From assembly GCA_030656015.1 (NCBI GenBank), contig JAUSNX010000001.1:310001-374000 (forward strand): DNA of 64,000 nt. The letters are read 5' to 3'. Numbering within the stretch: position 1 is the stretch's first letter; each line of letters opens with the position of its first letter. This document shows positions 1 to 10,319 of this stretch, piece by piece. This stretch comes from Methanobacteriaceae archaeon. Lineage in GTDB: Archaea > Methanobacteriota > Methanobacteria > Methanobacteriales > Methanobacteriaceae. The notes under the pieces were generated by a model that was not told where the DNA came from, searched no databases, and worked only from the letters and a program-made list of their open reading frames with translations. A program made the position numbers and the translations under genes.

Positions 1-557
1 TCCATTATAATCACAGTAAAATTGTATCAATCTTATAAACTAATTTATAGTTATAACACTTAATATTAAATAAAGTCTTTTTTAATGAATAGTTTTAGTA
101 ATTGATTTTATAAAATAAATTTTTATTAAATATAAATTGCCATAATACTAATTAAGATTATAAGAAATCATTATTATATTTATTTATAATAAAAAAAATA
201 ATTCTAATAATTGAATAATAGTGATTATTTTTAAATTAAATTTTATTAAATAATTTTTTTAAATAGGTAATAATAAATCAAGTAATTAGAAACTAGATAA
301 GATTATATGAAACAAACAAGGATTAAGTAAAAGTCATTAGTATTATCAATTAGAAATTATTTAGTAAGGAAAACCTTATCTAATGTCAATTATAAAAAAA
401 GAATGTTCACTAAATATTATCTTTAATTTAGATAATTTTTATCACAATATTATTTAATTTCATACTACAAAATCATACTAATCTAAGCGTTCTCAAAGAA
501 AGCTAGCATCTATAAGGTGCGTATTCTAATTTTAAATAGGAGATGAGGCTGGTACCC
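1..557. other. AT-rich gene-free stretch
   Basis: No open reading frame of useful length and no tRNA- or rRNA-like sequence is visible. Almost the whole stretch is A and T; the last 80 bases (around 483-540) are less AT-rich but fold into nothing I recognise. It probably carries the promoter of the UPF0058 gene. I see no origin-type repeats. Confidence 0.5.
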
Positions 558-863
558 ATGTATAAAGATGAAATGATACAACTCCACCAATTTTTGGTAT
601 ATGTCTTAAAATATTTGGAAAATGGCTATGAAATAAAAAGCGAGTGTGAAGATTATATTTCGCTCAATATAAGCCCACATCATATCCACCGAACCAAAGC
701 TGAACATAAATACGCAATTTTTGTTCTGTCAAGCGCAATTTCTGAAATTATAGCAAAAGAGAATTCAGGAACCTTACCATCTAATGTAGTAAATGGATTA
801 TCTGAACTTGCAAAGAGATCTAAAAAAGAATTAATTAAGGTTGAGGTTCAATTAGCAAAATAA
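558..863 (+). CDS. UPF0058 family protein
   Basis: Small conserved archaeal protein of unknown function, 101 residues. I recognise the UPF0058 family from the N-terminal pattern in which a short acidic start runs into MIQLHQFLVYVLKYLE, followed by a mostly helical protein with a mid-protein HHIHRTKAEHK segment. An upstream in-frame ATG at 543 would add five residues, but the ribosome binding site AGGAGATGAG (538-547) overlaps it and sits at normal spacing from the ATG at 558, so I chose 558. The gene stands alone, with AT-rich gaps on both sides. Members are known as small alpha-helical proteins in euryarchaea; no reaction can be assigned. Confidence 0.82.
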   Translation: MYKDEMIQLHQFLVYVLKYLENGYEIKSECEDYISLNISPHHIHRTKAEHKYAIFVLSSAISEIIAKENSGTLPSNVVNGLSELAKRSKKELIKVEVQLAK

Positions 864-1200
864 ATGGATCCAGATAAATGCATTAAAAAGGAGTTAACAC
901 TTGTTTTATCTTAAATGATGCCTAATTTTTATTTAAGACCATTTTACTGATTATTTAAAGGATTATTTCAAAGATACAATTTTAGGAGCAAATAAACTTT
1001 TAAATATCCAAATAATCTTATTTTTTATTTTAACTAATTAATATTAATTAGATTTTATTATTCTTTTTTTTTTAAATATTCTAAGCTTATAATTTTTAAT
1101 CAATACCAAAAAATTTTAATAATGTTAAAAACAATTTATTTAATAATTAAATCTACCTCATCTTTGTTTTTTATCTTTTTTTAATAAAAGGAGTTTTAAT
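864..1200. other. Intergenic region ahead of cpgS
   Basis: This 337-base gap holds no convincing gene. T-rich runs near 1063-1075 could serve as an archaeal oligo-T terminator for the UPF0058 gene. A good ribosome binding site (AAAGGAG) lies just before 1201. A 16-codon frame starting at 864 has no binding site of its own. Confidence 0.4.
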
Positions 1201-2580
1201 ATGAAGGCTATAAAAAAAATGATGTGTCTAGTGGATGGAGAACATTATCTACCTGTCACTAAATCAGCAATTGATACTTTGGATAGTTTAGAACATTTAG
1301 AAGTTGTAGCTCTGGTATTTATTGGAGGAACTGAAAAATTAAGGGAAACTAGTGAAGAATCTTTCTCTAAAAAGATGGGGCGGCCAGTTCATTTTGGCCC
1401 ACACACTAATGAAATTCCTTATGATCTCATTTCAGAGTCTGTGAAAAAATATGATGTAGACGTTGTAATGGATTTATCAGATGAACCAGTAGTTGACTAT
1501 TCCCAAAGATTCAAGATTGCTTCAATAATATTATCATTAGGAGTCCCTTATGAAGGGCCTGATTTTAAATTCCAACCATTGACTGAATACGAAGTTTTGA
1601 AAAAACCTTCTTTAAAAATCCTGGGAACCGGTAAAAGAATTGGTAAAACAGCAGTTTCTGCTTATGCTGCCAGATTAATTCATAAAAAAGAATATAATCC
1701 TTGCGTGGTTGCTATGGGCCGTGGAGGGCCAGAAGAACCCGAAATTGTCCGTGGAGATCAAATTGAAATAACTCCTCAATTTTTAATGGAACAATCAAAT
1801 AAAGGAGTACATGCTGCATCAGATCACTGGGAAGATGCTTTAATGAGTAGAATACTCACTATTGGATGCCGCAGATGTGGTGGCGGAATGGTAGGGGACG
1901 TTTTCATTACCAACATGAAAAAAGGTGCTCAACTGGCCAATGAAGTTGATGCTGACTTTGTAATTATGGAAGGAAGTGGAGCAGCCATACCCCCAGTAAA
2001 GACCGACAAACACATAGTCCTGGTAGGTGTTAACCAACCCCTAATTAATATAGAAAACTTTTTTGGTCCGTTTAGAATAGGATTAGCAGATTTAGTTGTT
2101 TTGACCATGTGCGAAGAGCCTATGGCTAGTGCTGAAAAAGTTAAACAGGTTGAAGAGCTTGTGAAAGAAGTTAATCCTACAGCAAAAGTTATTCCTACAG
2201 TATTTAGGCCAAAACCACTGGGAGATGTGAAAGGTAAAAACGTTTTATTTGCCACCACCGCACCAGATTCAATTAAAAGCGTTTTAGTAGAACATTTAGA
2301 AAAAGAATATGGTTGCAAAGTAGTAGGAACTACACCTCACCTTTCTAATAGACCTCTTTTACAAAAAGACATTGAAAAATACATTGAAAAAGCAGACGTG
2401 ATGCTAACTGAGCTAAAGGCAGCGGCAGTGGATGTGGCTACTAAAGATTCTCTGGAAGCCGGACTGGAAGTTGTTTACTGTGATAACATCCCTATCGTAA
2501 TTGATGAAAAATACGGTAGCCTTTCTGAAGCAATTATTGAAGTGGTAGACCGTTCTATTGAATCATTTAATTCAAAATAA
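1201..2580 (+). CDS. cpgS: Cyclic 2,3-diphosphoglycerate synthetase
   Basis: Cytoplasmic enzyme that uses ATP to close 2,3-diphosphoglycerate into cyclic 2,3-diphosphoglycerate, a solute and phosphate store found in Methanobacteriales and a few other methanogens. The 459-residue length fits the Methanothermus fervidus enzyme. The sequence shows a P-loop-like GTGKRIGKT near residue 141, a glycine-rich [10 protein letters not shown] segment near 176 and [12 protein letters not shown] near 222, all typical of the family. The start is well placed behind AAAGGAG. It appears to be transcribed alone; the upstream enzyme (2-phosphoglycerate kinase) is not in this window. Confidence 0.93.
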   Translation: MKAIKKMMCLVDGEHYLPVTKSAIDTLDSLEHLEVVALVFIGGTEKLRETSEESFSKKMGRPVHFGPHTNEIPYDLISESVKKYDVDVVMDLSDEPVVDYSQRFKIASIILSLGVPYEGPDFKFQPLTEYEVLKKPSLKILGTGKRIGKTAVSAYAARLIHKKEYNPCVVAMGRGGPEEPEIVRGDQIEITPQFLMEQSNKGVHAASDHWEDALMSRILTIGCRRCGGGMVGDVFITNMKKGAQLANEVDADFVIMEGSGAAIPPVKTDKHIVLVGVNQPLINIENFFGPFRIGLADLVVLTMCEEPMASAEKVKQVEELVKEVNPTAKVIPTVFRPKPLGDVKGKNVLFATTAPDSIKSVLVEHLEKEYGCKVVGTTPHLSNRPLLQKDIEKYIEKADVMLTELKAAAVDVATKDSLEAGLEVVYCDNIPIVIDEKYGSLSEAIIEVVDRSIESFNSK

Positions 2581-2695
2581 TTAAGTTAATTAATATAATA
2601 TATAGAAGTTAAAAAAAAGGAGTTCTTTTGAATTCCTAGAGTTTTATTTTTAATTTTATCAAGTTAAATCCATTATTCGATTTTTAGGTGATATA

Positions 2696-3223
2696 TTGGA
2701 ATCCTCAGAATTAAAAAAGCTTTTAAAATTTAGTTTAAATGAAAAAAAAGTTATAAAAAAACTTGAACTGCCAGAAGATACTTTTTTACCCCTTATTTTT
2801 TCTATTAGATTTGGTGGTGACTGGAGCTTAAATAAAAATTCTAAAAAAGTTATGTCCATCAAAGAAAAGCTCACCCATTATGATGAAGAAAAAAAGTTAG
2901 GTTATACTTTAGAAAGAGTTTATTTATTTTTAAATCCAGTTATTTTAGCACAAGAAGGTACTGTTTACCGTTTAGAGAAATGCAGTAATAAACAGGAACG
3001 TGAAATGGTTAAAAGACCATATAAAGTTTCAGTTGATGCTGATTACATTCTAGAAGCTACTTTGGACCCTATAGAATCAGAAATTAGACTTAAAAAGATA
3101 AATAATCCTTTAAAATTTACAGGGCCTAGTGCTTACGGAGTTTCTCATGAAATGGAACATTTGGAAGAGAAAGAAACCAAAGGAAAACCATTCTGGGAAT
3201 TTGAATACAAAATTGAGGATTAA
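2696..3223 (+). CDS. Peptide-deformylase-like metalloprotein
   Basis: 175 residues starting at TTG behind TAGGTGAT (2685-2692). The C-terminal two thirds follow the polypeptide deformylase pattern. FLNPVIL (near 78) is followed by a single Cys96 in the place of the EGCLS motif, then VKRPYKVSVDADY (near 105), then HEMEH at 151-155, an HExxH zinc/iron motif in the usual sequence context (a small residue before, then L). Cys96, His151 and His155 could be the three metal ligands and Glu152 the catalytic base. The first deformylase motif, GxGxAAxQ, is not recognisable, so the oxyanion glutamine is missing. Archaea start proteins with unformylated methionine, so ordinary deformylation is not expected. 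The role is unknown; it may act on another N-acyl or formyl substrate. Confidence 0.6.
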   Translation: MESSELKKLLKFSLNEKKVIKKLELPEDTFLPLIFSIRFGGDWSLNKNSKKVMSIKEKLTHYDEEKKLGYTLERVYLFLNPVILAQEGTVYRLEKCSNKQEREMVKRPYKVSVDADYILEATLDPIESEIRLKKINNPLKFTGPSAYGVSHEMEHLEEKETKGKPFWEFEYKIED

Positions 3224-4060
3224 TTCCAGATAAACATTATATTGCTTATCTAAATCTCTTTTTAATTTTTCACGTTTATTAAAAGTGCTTTTAAATAAGT
3301 TATCAAAAACTAATGGAAGATCCGTTTCCAGTGATTTTATCCCTTCTTCAGTAATGCCACCTTTAGTGGCCACTCGAGATATTATTTCTTCAAAACTCAT
3401 TTTCTTTTCAGTTAAAAGTTTAACTGTACCTAATAAAGTCTGTAAAACCATTTCTTCTGCTTCTTTTTCAGTTAATTCACTTCTAGCAGCCCCAATATCA
3501 GCAAATTCCTTGAAAATATATGCCATAAAAGCAGGGGAACAGCTAGTGAGATCCGTAGAAATGTCTAAATCTTCTTCTCTCACAACTTTTACATTACTAA
3601 TTCTGCTAAAAAGACTTTCTACGAACTCTTTTTCCTTTGAATTAACTTTTCCATTGTGACATACCAGAGATACACCTTCTTTAAGCTCTGAAGTTAAGCT
3701 GGGAATTATTTGTGTTATTTTAAAAGAAAAACTTTTTTCAATTGTTTTTAAGCTTAAACCCGCAGATATATGAATTATATGGACATCTTTCGCTATTCCA
3801 TCTTTTATTTCATCTAGTACATTCTTTACTTCACCAGTATTTACAAAAAGAAATATGGGATTGCATTTTTTGGCCAAATCCATATTTTTTGGGGAAATTT
3901 CCATTTCTGGATATTTCTCCTTTAAATTATCTAATTTAGAAATAGTACGGTTGGAAACCATTATATCCTTAGCAGATATTGAATTCGAATCCAAAAACCC
4001 ATTCAAAATCATACTTCCCATACTTCCATATCCAATGAATCCTATTTTCATTTTATTCAT
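3110..4060 (-). CDS. proC: Pyrroline-5-carboxylate reductase-like protein
   Basis: NAD(P)-dependent oxidoreductase of the ProC family, which reduces pyrroline-5-carboxylate to proline. The N-terminus has a Rossmann fingerprint (GFIGYGSMG) and SNRT after the second strand, suiting NADP. The C-terminal dimer domain keeps the ProC pattern CSPAFMAYIFKEFADIGA, later LGTVKLL and then ATKGGITEEGI. I start at the ATG at 4060 because GAGGGA lies seven bases upstream and the ATG overlaps the stop of the upstream hydrolase gene, which suggests coupling. The family is usually about 265-275 residues. Here about 37 extra residues read into the 3' end of the convergent deformylase-like gene, so an ancestral stop was probably lost. 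Whether it makes proline in this organism is uncertain. Confidence 0.75.
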   Translation of the reverse strand: MNKMKIGFIGYGSMGSMILNGFLDSNSISAKDIMVSNRTISKLDNLKEKYPEMEISPKNMDLAKKCNPIFLFVNTGEVKNVLDEIKDGIAKDVHIIHISAGLSLKTIEKSFSFKITQIIPSLTSELKEGVSLVCHNGKVNSKEKEFVESLFSRISNVKVVREEDLDISTDLTSCSPAFMAYIFKEFADIGAARSELTEKEAEEMVLQTLLGTVKLLTEKKMSFEEIISRVATKGGITEEGIKSLETDLPLVFDNLFKSTFNKREKLKRDLDKQYNVYLELILNFVFKFPEWFSFGFFLFQMFHFMRNSVSTRPCKF

Positions 4061-4838
4061 AAATAAGTCCCTCTGGCAGTTTTTTATCAATAATCCATGC
4101 TCTCAAAACACTGTTGAAAAATTCAGGTTCTGTTAAATTCCAGGCATGGACCATATTAGCAGCAATGAAATATTGAGAATTATAGAGTGCATCATTCAAA
4201 TCTTTGGCTGAATCTTTAATAATCCCATATTCTTTTTCACCCGCAATAATCAAAACTGAATTATTTACTTTTTCCAGACCTTCAGGTATTTTAAAAAGCA
4301 TATTTTCATGTAAAATTCTATTTAGTGAATCTGAAGAAATAGACTTCGTGGCCTCTTTTAAAGTTTTAAAATACTCTTTTGGAAAATTATAGCTTCTAAT
4401 ATTTGCTTTGATTAAAAAATCAGAATTTTTTATAGGCATATATGCTTTTATAGTATAATTTAAGAGTTTTAACCAAAAATCTGTTGCAGGAATTCTTCTA
4501 ACAAGAGTTCCGCTGATAAGAACATGATCAATAAGTTCCGGTGATTTGCTTAACATTTCCACCGCAATTTGAGCACCTAAAGATATTCCCACCACATGGG
4601 CCTTTCTCCCATGGGCCCTGTTACGGATTAGATCTAGTATATCCGCAGCAGCATTTTTTATAGTAAATGGTTTTATTTCGCTACTTTTACCATGTTCTGG
4701 AAGATCTGGAACTAAACAGTGGTAATCTTTAAACGCCTCCAACTGTTTATCCCACATCCAACCACCCAGTGCCCCACCATGCAGAAATACAATAGTTTCA
4801 GGGTTATTTTTTCCTGTTTCTTTTAAATATAAATCCAT
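4053..4838 (-). CDS. Alpha/beta hydrolase
   Basis: Predicted soluble hydrolase of the alpha/beta fold, 261 residues. It shows the oxyanion HGG near residue 20, the nucleophile elbow GISLGA near 105 (catalytic Ser), an IIAGEKEYG strand late in the protein where the acid is expected, and a final AANMVHAWN that supplies the catalytic His. No transmembrane segment or signal peptide is present. It overlaps the start of the ProC-like gene by a few bases and probably shares its transcript. The substrate cannot be told from sequence; esterases, lipases and C-C hydrolases all use this fold. Confidence 0.8.
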   Translation of the reverse strand: MDLYLKETGKNNPETIVFLHGGALGGWMWDKQLEAFKDYHCLVPDLPEHGKSSEIKPFTIKNAAADILDLIRNRAHGRKAHVVGISLGAQIAVEMLSKSPELIDHVLISGTLVRRIPATDFWLKLLNYTIKAYMPIKNSDFLIKANIRSYNFPKEYFKTLKEATKSISSDSLNRILHENMLFKIPEGLEKVNNSVLIIAGEKEYGIIKDSAKDLNDALYNSQYFIAANMVHAWNLTEPEFFNSVLRAWIIDKKLPEGLIYE

Positions 4839-5048
4839 TCTATTCCTCTTAAATTAATTTTAATAAGAAATTTTAGTAAGAATAATAATTAATTAAGTCA
4901 TTATTAAGTTTCATTATTTATCAATGGAATATATTTTCTCTTAATTAATAGTTTTAATAAAATATAATACTTTGAAATAATAATATTATACTATAATAGC
5001 TGGTACCTAAACTAAAAATTCAATCTAATTAATTAATAGGTGTTAAAT

Positions 5049-6272
5049 ATGAAAGCAGACACAAAAAAAATGGCTGATGGAGTCTATTGGACCGGAGTAA
5101 TGGATTGGGATATCCGAAATTATCATGGATACACATTAGGTGGAACAACTTACAATGTTTACCTGGTATTTGGAGAGGAAAAGGTTGCTTTAATTGACAA
5201 CAGTTATCCTGGAACCTCTGGGCAACTCTGGGGAAGAATTAATGATGCTTTCGAAAAAGAAGGTAAGGAACCTAAAATTGATGTTATTATTCAAAATCAC
5301 GTGGAAAAGGATCACAGCGGAACATTAGTAGAAGTATGCAAGAAATTCCCTGAAGCAAAAGTTTACTGTACTGAAAAAGGTGTGGCTGGCCTTAAAAATC
5401 ATTATCCTGCATTGGAAAGCATGGAGATAGGAATTGTTAAGACTGGAGATACTATGGATTTAGGAGGGAAAACCCTGGCATTTCTAGAAGCCCCTATGAT
5501 ACATTGGCCAGACAGCATGTTTACTTTGCTAGTGGAAGATGGAATTCTATTCTCTAATGATGCCTTTGGTCAGCATCTCTGTTTAACTCAACGATATGAT
5601 CACGAAATTCCAGAGAATGTGCTTATGGAAGCTTCCCAAAAGTTTTTTGCCAACCTGGTGACACCTTTATCCCCATTAGTACTTAGAAAATTTGCAGAAG
5701 TCACAGAATTAGGCCTTCTGGATAAGATTAAAGTAATTGCACCATCACATGGGCAAATTTTAACAGATCCTTTAAAAATGATTGGTGCCTACACTGACTG
5801 GGCTACTGGAAAATGCAAGGATAAAATCACCATTGTTTATGATACCATGCATTATTCTACCCAAAAAATGGCCCATGCCATGGCCGAAGGAGCTATGGGT
5901 CAAGACGTAGAAGTTGTTATGTACTTCTTAAGTCATGATGAGCGAAGTGAAATAGTAAAAGACATCTTGGACAGTAAAGCTATCCTCATTGGAAGTCCTA
6001 CTTTATATAATGGAGTTTACCCTAGTTTAGGAGATTTAATGTATTATCTAGAGGGCCTAAGCTTCAATAGAACTGGTCTTAAAAGATTAGCTGTTGCCTT
6101 TGGTTCCAAAGGATGGGGTGGAGGAGCCACCAGAAAACTGTCCACTGAACTCGAAAAGTGCGGTTTTGAAGTTGTGGAAACACTGGATGTCGATTTCATT
6201 CCAAAAGAAGATAACTTGGATAAATGTTATGAAATAGGAAAATCCGTTGCTGAAAAGATTAAAAAGATTTAA
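5049..6272 (+). CDS. fprA: F420H2 oxidase (flavodiiron protein A)
   Basis: Flavodiiron protein that reduces O2 to water with electrons from reduced coenzyme F420, protecting methanogens from oxygen. The N-terminal metallo-beta-lactamase-like domain shows the diiron ligands HVEKDH (residues 84-89), His152 in IHWPDS and Asp171 in SNDAFGQH, with a later PSHGQ. The C-terminal flavodoxin domain shows [24 protein letters not shown] and [10 protein letters not shown] for FMN. The 407-residue length matches the Methanobrevibacter arboriphilus enzyme class. An in-frame GTG at 5040 falls inside the ribosome binding site AGGTG, so the ATG at 5049 is preferred. It is a single gene with its own AT-rich upstream region. 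Confidence 0.93.
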   Translation: MKADTKKMADGVYWTGVMDWDIRNYHGYTLGGTTYNVYLVFGEEKVALIDNSYPGTSGQLWGRINDAFEKEGKEPKIDVIIQNHVEKDHSGTLVEVCKKFPEAKVYCTEKGVAGLKNHYPALESMEIGIVKTGDTMDLGGKTLAFLEAPMIHWPDSMFTLLVEDGILFSNDAFGQHLCLTQRYDHEIPENVLMEASQKFFANLVTPLSPLVLRKFAEVTELGLLDKIKVIAPSHGQILTDPLKMIGAYTDWATGKCKDKITIVYDTMHYSTQKMAHAMAEGAMGQDVEVVMYFLSHDERSEIVKDILDSKAILIGSPTLYNGVYPSLGDLMYYLEGLSFNRTGLKRLAVAFGSKGWGGGATRKLSTELEKCGFEVVETLDVDFIPKEDNLDKCYEIGKSVAEKIKKI

Positions 6273-6427
6273 AGCCTTATTTGTGCATTTAAATCTTTAT
6301 AATTCATATTTTTTAAATTAAGAAATTATTCGTATAATATATTTGAGTTAAATTATTAATTTAATTTTCTTTAGGAGTTATTTTTTTCATTTGGGAGCTA
6401 TCAAGTTTATTTCAAGGAGGGATTAAT

Positions 6428-6862
6428 TTGAAATCAATGAAAATTGATAATGCTTTAGAGACCAAGAAGAAATTAGTTTTAGGGCTTTTCTGGTCAATAA
6501 GAAAGACTATTAAAACGGAAGGTTGTGCTCCTGTTCGTATTAAACAGATAAAAACTGCCAAAAACACTTATCTTCCTGAAGGTCGGAAATTACTGAAGCT
6601 ATCTGATGAAATCTTTGATGATGTGGTTGATTCCATGCAGAATAAACACGAAGTTGAATTTGAAATTTCTATGGGTAATGAAACAATTGAATTAAAAGTT
6701 ATGGATGAGTCTTTTTCCATATCTACCACTAAAAGTCCAGAGCTGGAAGAAGAGATTGTTGAAAAAATGGAACTTGAAATGATACGGGTAACTCCTGATT
6801 TCTGCAAGACCTTTGTGCCTAAAGTATTTCCGCGAGACAGTACTCGATCAAAAGAGCTTTAA
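6428..6862 (+). CDS. Hypothetical protein, possibly Methanobacteria-specific
   Basis: Unrecognised soluble protein of 144 residues. The TTG at 6428 lies six bases after a strong AAGGAGGG site (6414-6421), while the next ATG at 6437 is too distant, so TTG is the likely start. The sequence alternates basic segments (VRIKQIKTAK) with acidic helices (ELEEEIVEKMELEMIR) and has single cysteines near residues 36 and 124. There is no signal peptide, membrane segment or known motif. It follows fprA with a gap of about 155 bases and may be separately transcribed. Confidence 0.65.
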   Translation: MKSMKIDNALETKKKLVLGLFWSIRKTIKTEGCAPVRIKQIKTAKNTYLPEGRKLLKLSDEIFDDVVDSMQNKHEVEFEISMGNETIELKVMDESFSISTTKSPELEEEIVEKMELEMIRVTPDFCKTFVPKVFPRDSTRSKEL

Positions 6863-6894
6863 ATGATTGTTTTTTATTTTTAAAATAGTATACG

Positions 6895-6931
6895 GCCTAA
6901 AATAATATTTAATAATTATCTAAATGATTTT
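6895..6931. repeat. Direct repeat, left copy
   Basis: A 37-base sequence starting GCCTAAAATAATATT and ending TAAATGATTTT. It recurs at 8175-8210 with a single one-base gap. The two copies are in the same orientation and bracket the zinc-ribbon membrane protein gene. Confidence 0.85.
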
Positions 6932-7007
6932 AAATAAATATAAAAGTAAAAAATAAGATAAAAATAAGATAAAATTTAGTGTTTAAAATTAAAAAGAAAG
7001 GGATTAT

Positions 7008-8081
7008 TTATTTTTCATATTTTTGTTTAAGAACATATTGTGGTATGAAACTGTCATTAATCAGTTTTTCTTTATATCTTTTAACAAGCCTCTTATTGCT
7101 TTCAATTTCGTATTTAACGATTTTTTGTAGTTCAGGGTCTTTTTCTAGAGTATTATTGATTCTTTTTTCTTGTGCCTTGATTTGTGGTAATAGTTTCTGT
7201 GCTTCTTTGTATTTGTTTTGTGCTTGTCGTGTTTTTCCTTGTATTTGGAGGTCTATGGCTTGTTTTTTTGTTTTATAGTATTGTAGTTTGAGTACTAGGT
7301 ATTTTTCTAACTCTTTACTGTATTCTTTTTGGATATCTGATGTTGAATTTTTCAGCATAACCTTATTCCAATAAATAATTCCGTTATTGGTGATTTCAAT
7401 CATTTTTTGGTAATTTGCCTGTGCTTTTTTCAGATCTGTCTTATTTCCATTCGAATTTGTTGAATTTTTAATAAAAGAATCCGCCTCTGCCTGAAGAATA
7501 TTATCTAACTCTAGAATCATGATTTGATCAGTAAGTGCTAATTTAAAGTTCCCATTGGTTGTCATGGAATTGCTTACGTATCCTATTGATAGTACTATGG
7601 TTGCGATTACGATGATAATGGGTATAAACAGTCTTTTATCTTTTTCTCGTATTAGATTGATTGTTATACCTATGATGGTTCCAGCAAAGGCCCAAATGAT
7701 ACATACTATTATCCACATCCATGAGAATCTCAGCACATCAATAAATGAAAGAGTACTCGCAAGTATTAATAAACCAGCAATAGTTCCAGATATTATCCCC
7801 GAAATGAGAGGATTAAAATCATATCCTGCACACAAATTTTTATAAGATAAAACAGTAGCAATGGCCCCGGAAAGCATGACCCAGGGTGTAAAAGAATCTA
7901 GTAGAAGATTTCCTTCGCCCATCAGTGCCCGGAGCAAAAATAATAATATGATGCTAACAGCAGCCCCTATTCCTACAGGTATCCAGGAAATCCGATATTT
8001 TTTCTCATTAACTCTTTTACCACACTTTACACAGCATTCTACATCATCGGGGTTCTCTGTACCGCAGTTTTTACACTTCAT
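7008..8081 (-). CDS. Zinc-ribbon membrane protein
   Basis: 357-residue integral membrane protein. Residues 1-24 form a zinc ribbon with Cys3/Cys6 and Cys17/Cys20. Five predicted membrane helices follow at roughly 31-50, 64-82, 90-112, 121-144 and 151-170. The last 185 residues are hydrophilic, helical and rich in Lys, Gln and Asn, with coiled-coil character. This is a common archaeal layout of an N-terminal ribbon, a membrane block and a tail; the function is unknown. The gene is convergent with the 6428 gene and divergent from the thermosome. It is flanked by a near-perfect direct repeat (6895-6931 and 8175-8210), which suggests it was inserted here. Confidence 0.75.
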   Translation of the reverse strand: MKCKNCGTENPDDVECCVKCGKRVNEKKYRISWIPVGIGAAVSIILLFLLRALMGEGNLLLDSFTPWVMLSGAIATVLSYKNLCAGYDFNPLISGIISGTIAGLLILASTLSFIDVLRFSWMWIIVCIIWAFAGTIIGITINLIREKDKRLFIPIIIVIATIVLSIGYVSNSMTTNGNFKLALTDQIMILELDNILQAEADSFIKNSTNSNGNKTDLKKAQANYQKMIEITNNGIIYWNKVMLKNSTSDIQKEYSKELEKYLVLKLQYYKTKKQAIDLQIQGKTRQAQNKYKEAQKLLPQIKAQEKRINNTLEKDPELQKIVKYEIESNKRLVKRYKEKLINDSFIPQYVLKQKYEK

Positions 8082-8174
8082 CTTACTATTTCTCCACTAA
8101 TCAATTAAAAAAACTATGAAAATTAGATTTATAAATAAAATTAAGATTATTAATATTAATCTCTTAAGATAATT

Positions 8175-8210
8175 GCCTAAAATAATATTTAATAATTTCT
8201 AAATGATTTT
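8175..8210. repeat. Direct repeat, right copy
   Basis: A 36-base copy of the 6895-6931 sequence, differing by one missing base in the middle. It lies in the thermosome upstream region, about 160 bases before the thermosome start. Confidence 0.85.
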
Positions 8211-8369
8211 GATGTATAAAATATTCTTTTTGGAATTATAGTAAAAAAATCAAACCAAAGATGAAAATTAAAATTTAATACATAAATCAATTGTAAGTTA
8301 TAATAAGAAACTATTTATAGAACCTCTAACCCATCGATAGATTACAAGAACAATTATGAGGTGATTATT

Positions 8370-10015
<1,646 letters not shown>

Positions 10016-10016
<1 letters not shown>

Positions 10017-10054
10017 TAGATGGGAATTAACCCTTCTATCTTTTTTCTTTTTAT
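10016..10054 (+). terminator. Thermosome terminator hairpin
   Basis: ATAGATGGG (10016-10024) pairs with CCCTTCTAT (10031-10039) in a nine-base stem with one mismatch. It is followed by a T-rich run starting at 10041. It overlaps the stop codon region of the thermosome gene. Confidence 0.6.
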
Positions 10055-10195
10055 TTCTATTTTTAAAAATTTGTCTTAAAATAACTTTAAAAAAATTATA
10101 AACTAATTTTTTCCTAATGTTCAACATTATTCCCAATAATTCAATAAATTTGCAATAATCTTTAATTTTTTGTTATTAATATATCAATAAATCAG

Positions 10196-10272
10196 AAATA
10201 TTAACGACAAATTAATATTTAACATGATTAATCAATATTTATAATGATTAATAATAGTAAAATATATATGTC
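10196..10272 (+). promoter_or_regulatory. acs promoter with inverted and direct repeats
   Basis: AAATATTAA (10196-10204) and TTAATATTT (10212-10220) form a nine-base inverted repeat around seven bases. ATGATTAAT then occurs twice, at 10224-10232 and 10244-10252, exactly 20 bases apart (two helical turns). A TATA-like AAAATATATATG lies at about 10259-10270, some 50 bases before the acs start. The arrangement would suit a DNA-binding regulator just upstream of the TATA box. The regulator is not identified. Confidence 0.45.
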
Positions 10273-10319
10273 AAAGCCAACTTACTTAGTATCATTGAAA
10301 AGTGAAAGGATGGTGCAAT

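Noticed and set aside
483-540. Less AT-rich patch upstream of the UPF0058 gene as a tRNA or small RNA
   Set aside because: No T-loop or acceptor pairing; no stable hairpin found.
864-914. 16-codon frame starting directly after the UPF0058 stop (MDPDKCIKKELTLVLS)
   Set aside because: No ribosome binding site at proper spacing, no homology recognised and very short; probably chance.
1929-2318. 129-residue minus-strand frame inside cpgS
   Set aside because: Antisense shadow of a well-recognised gene, with no binding site and no family resemblance.
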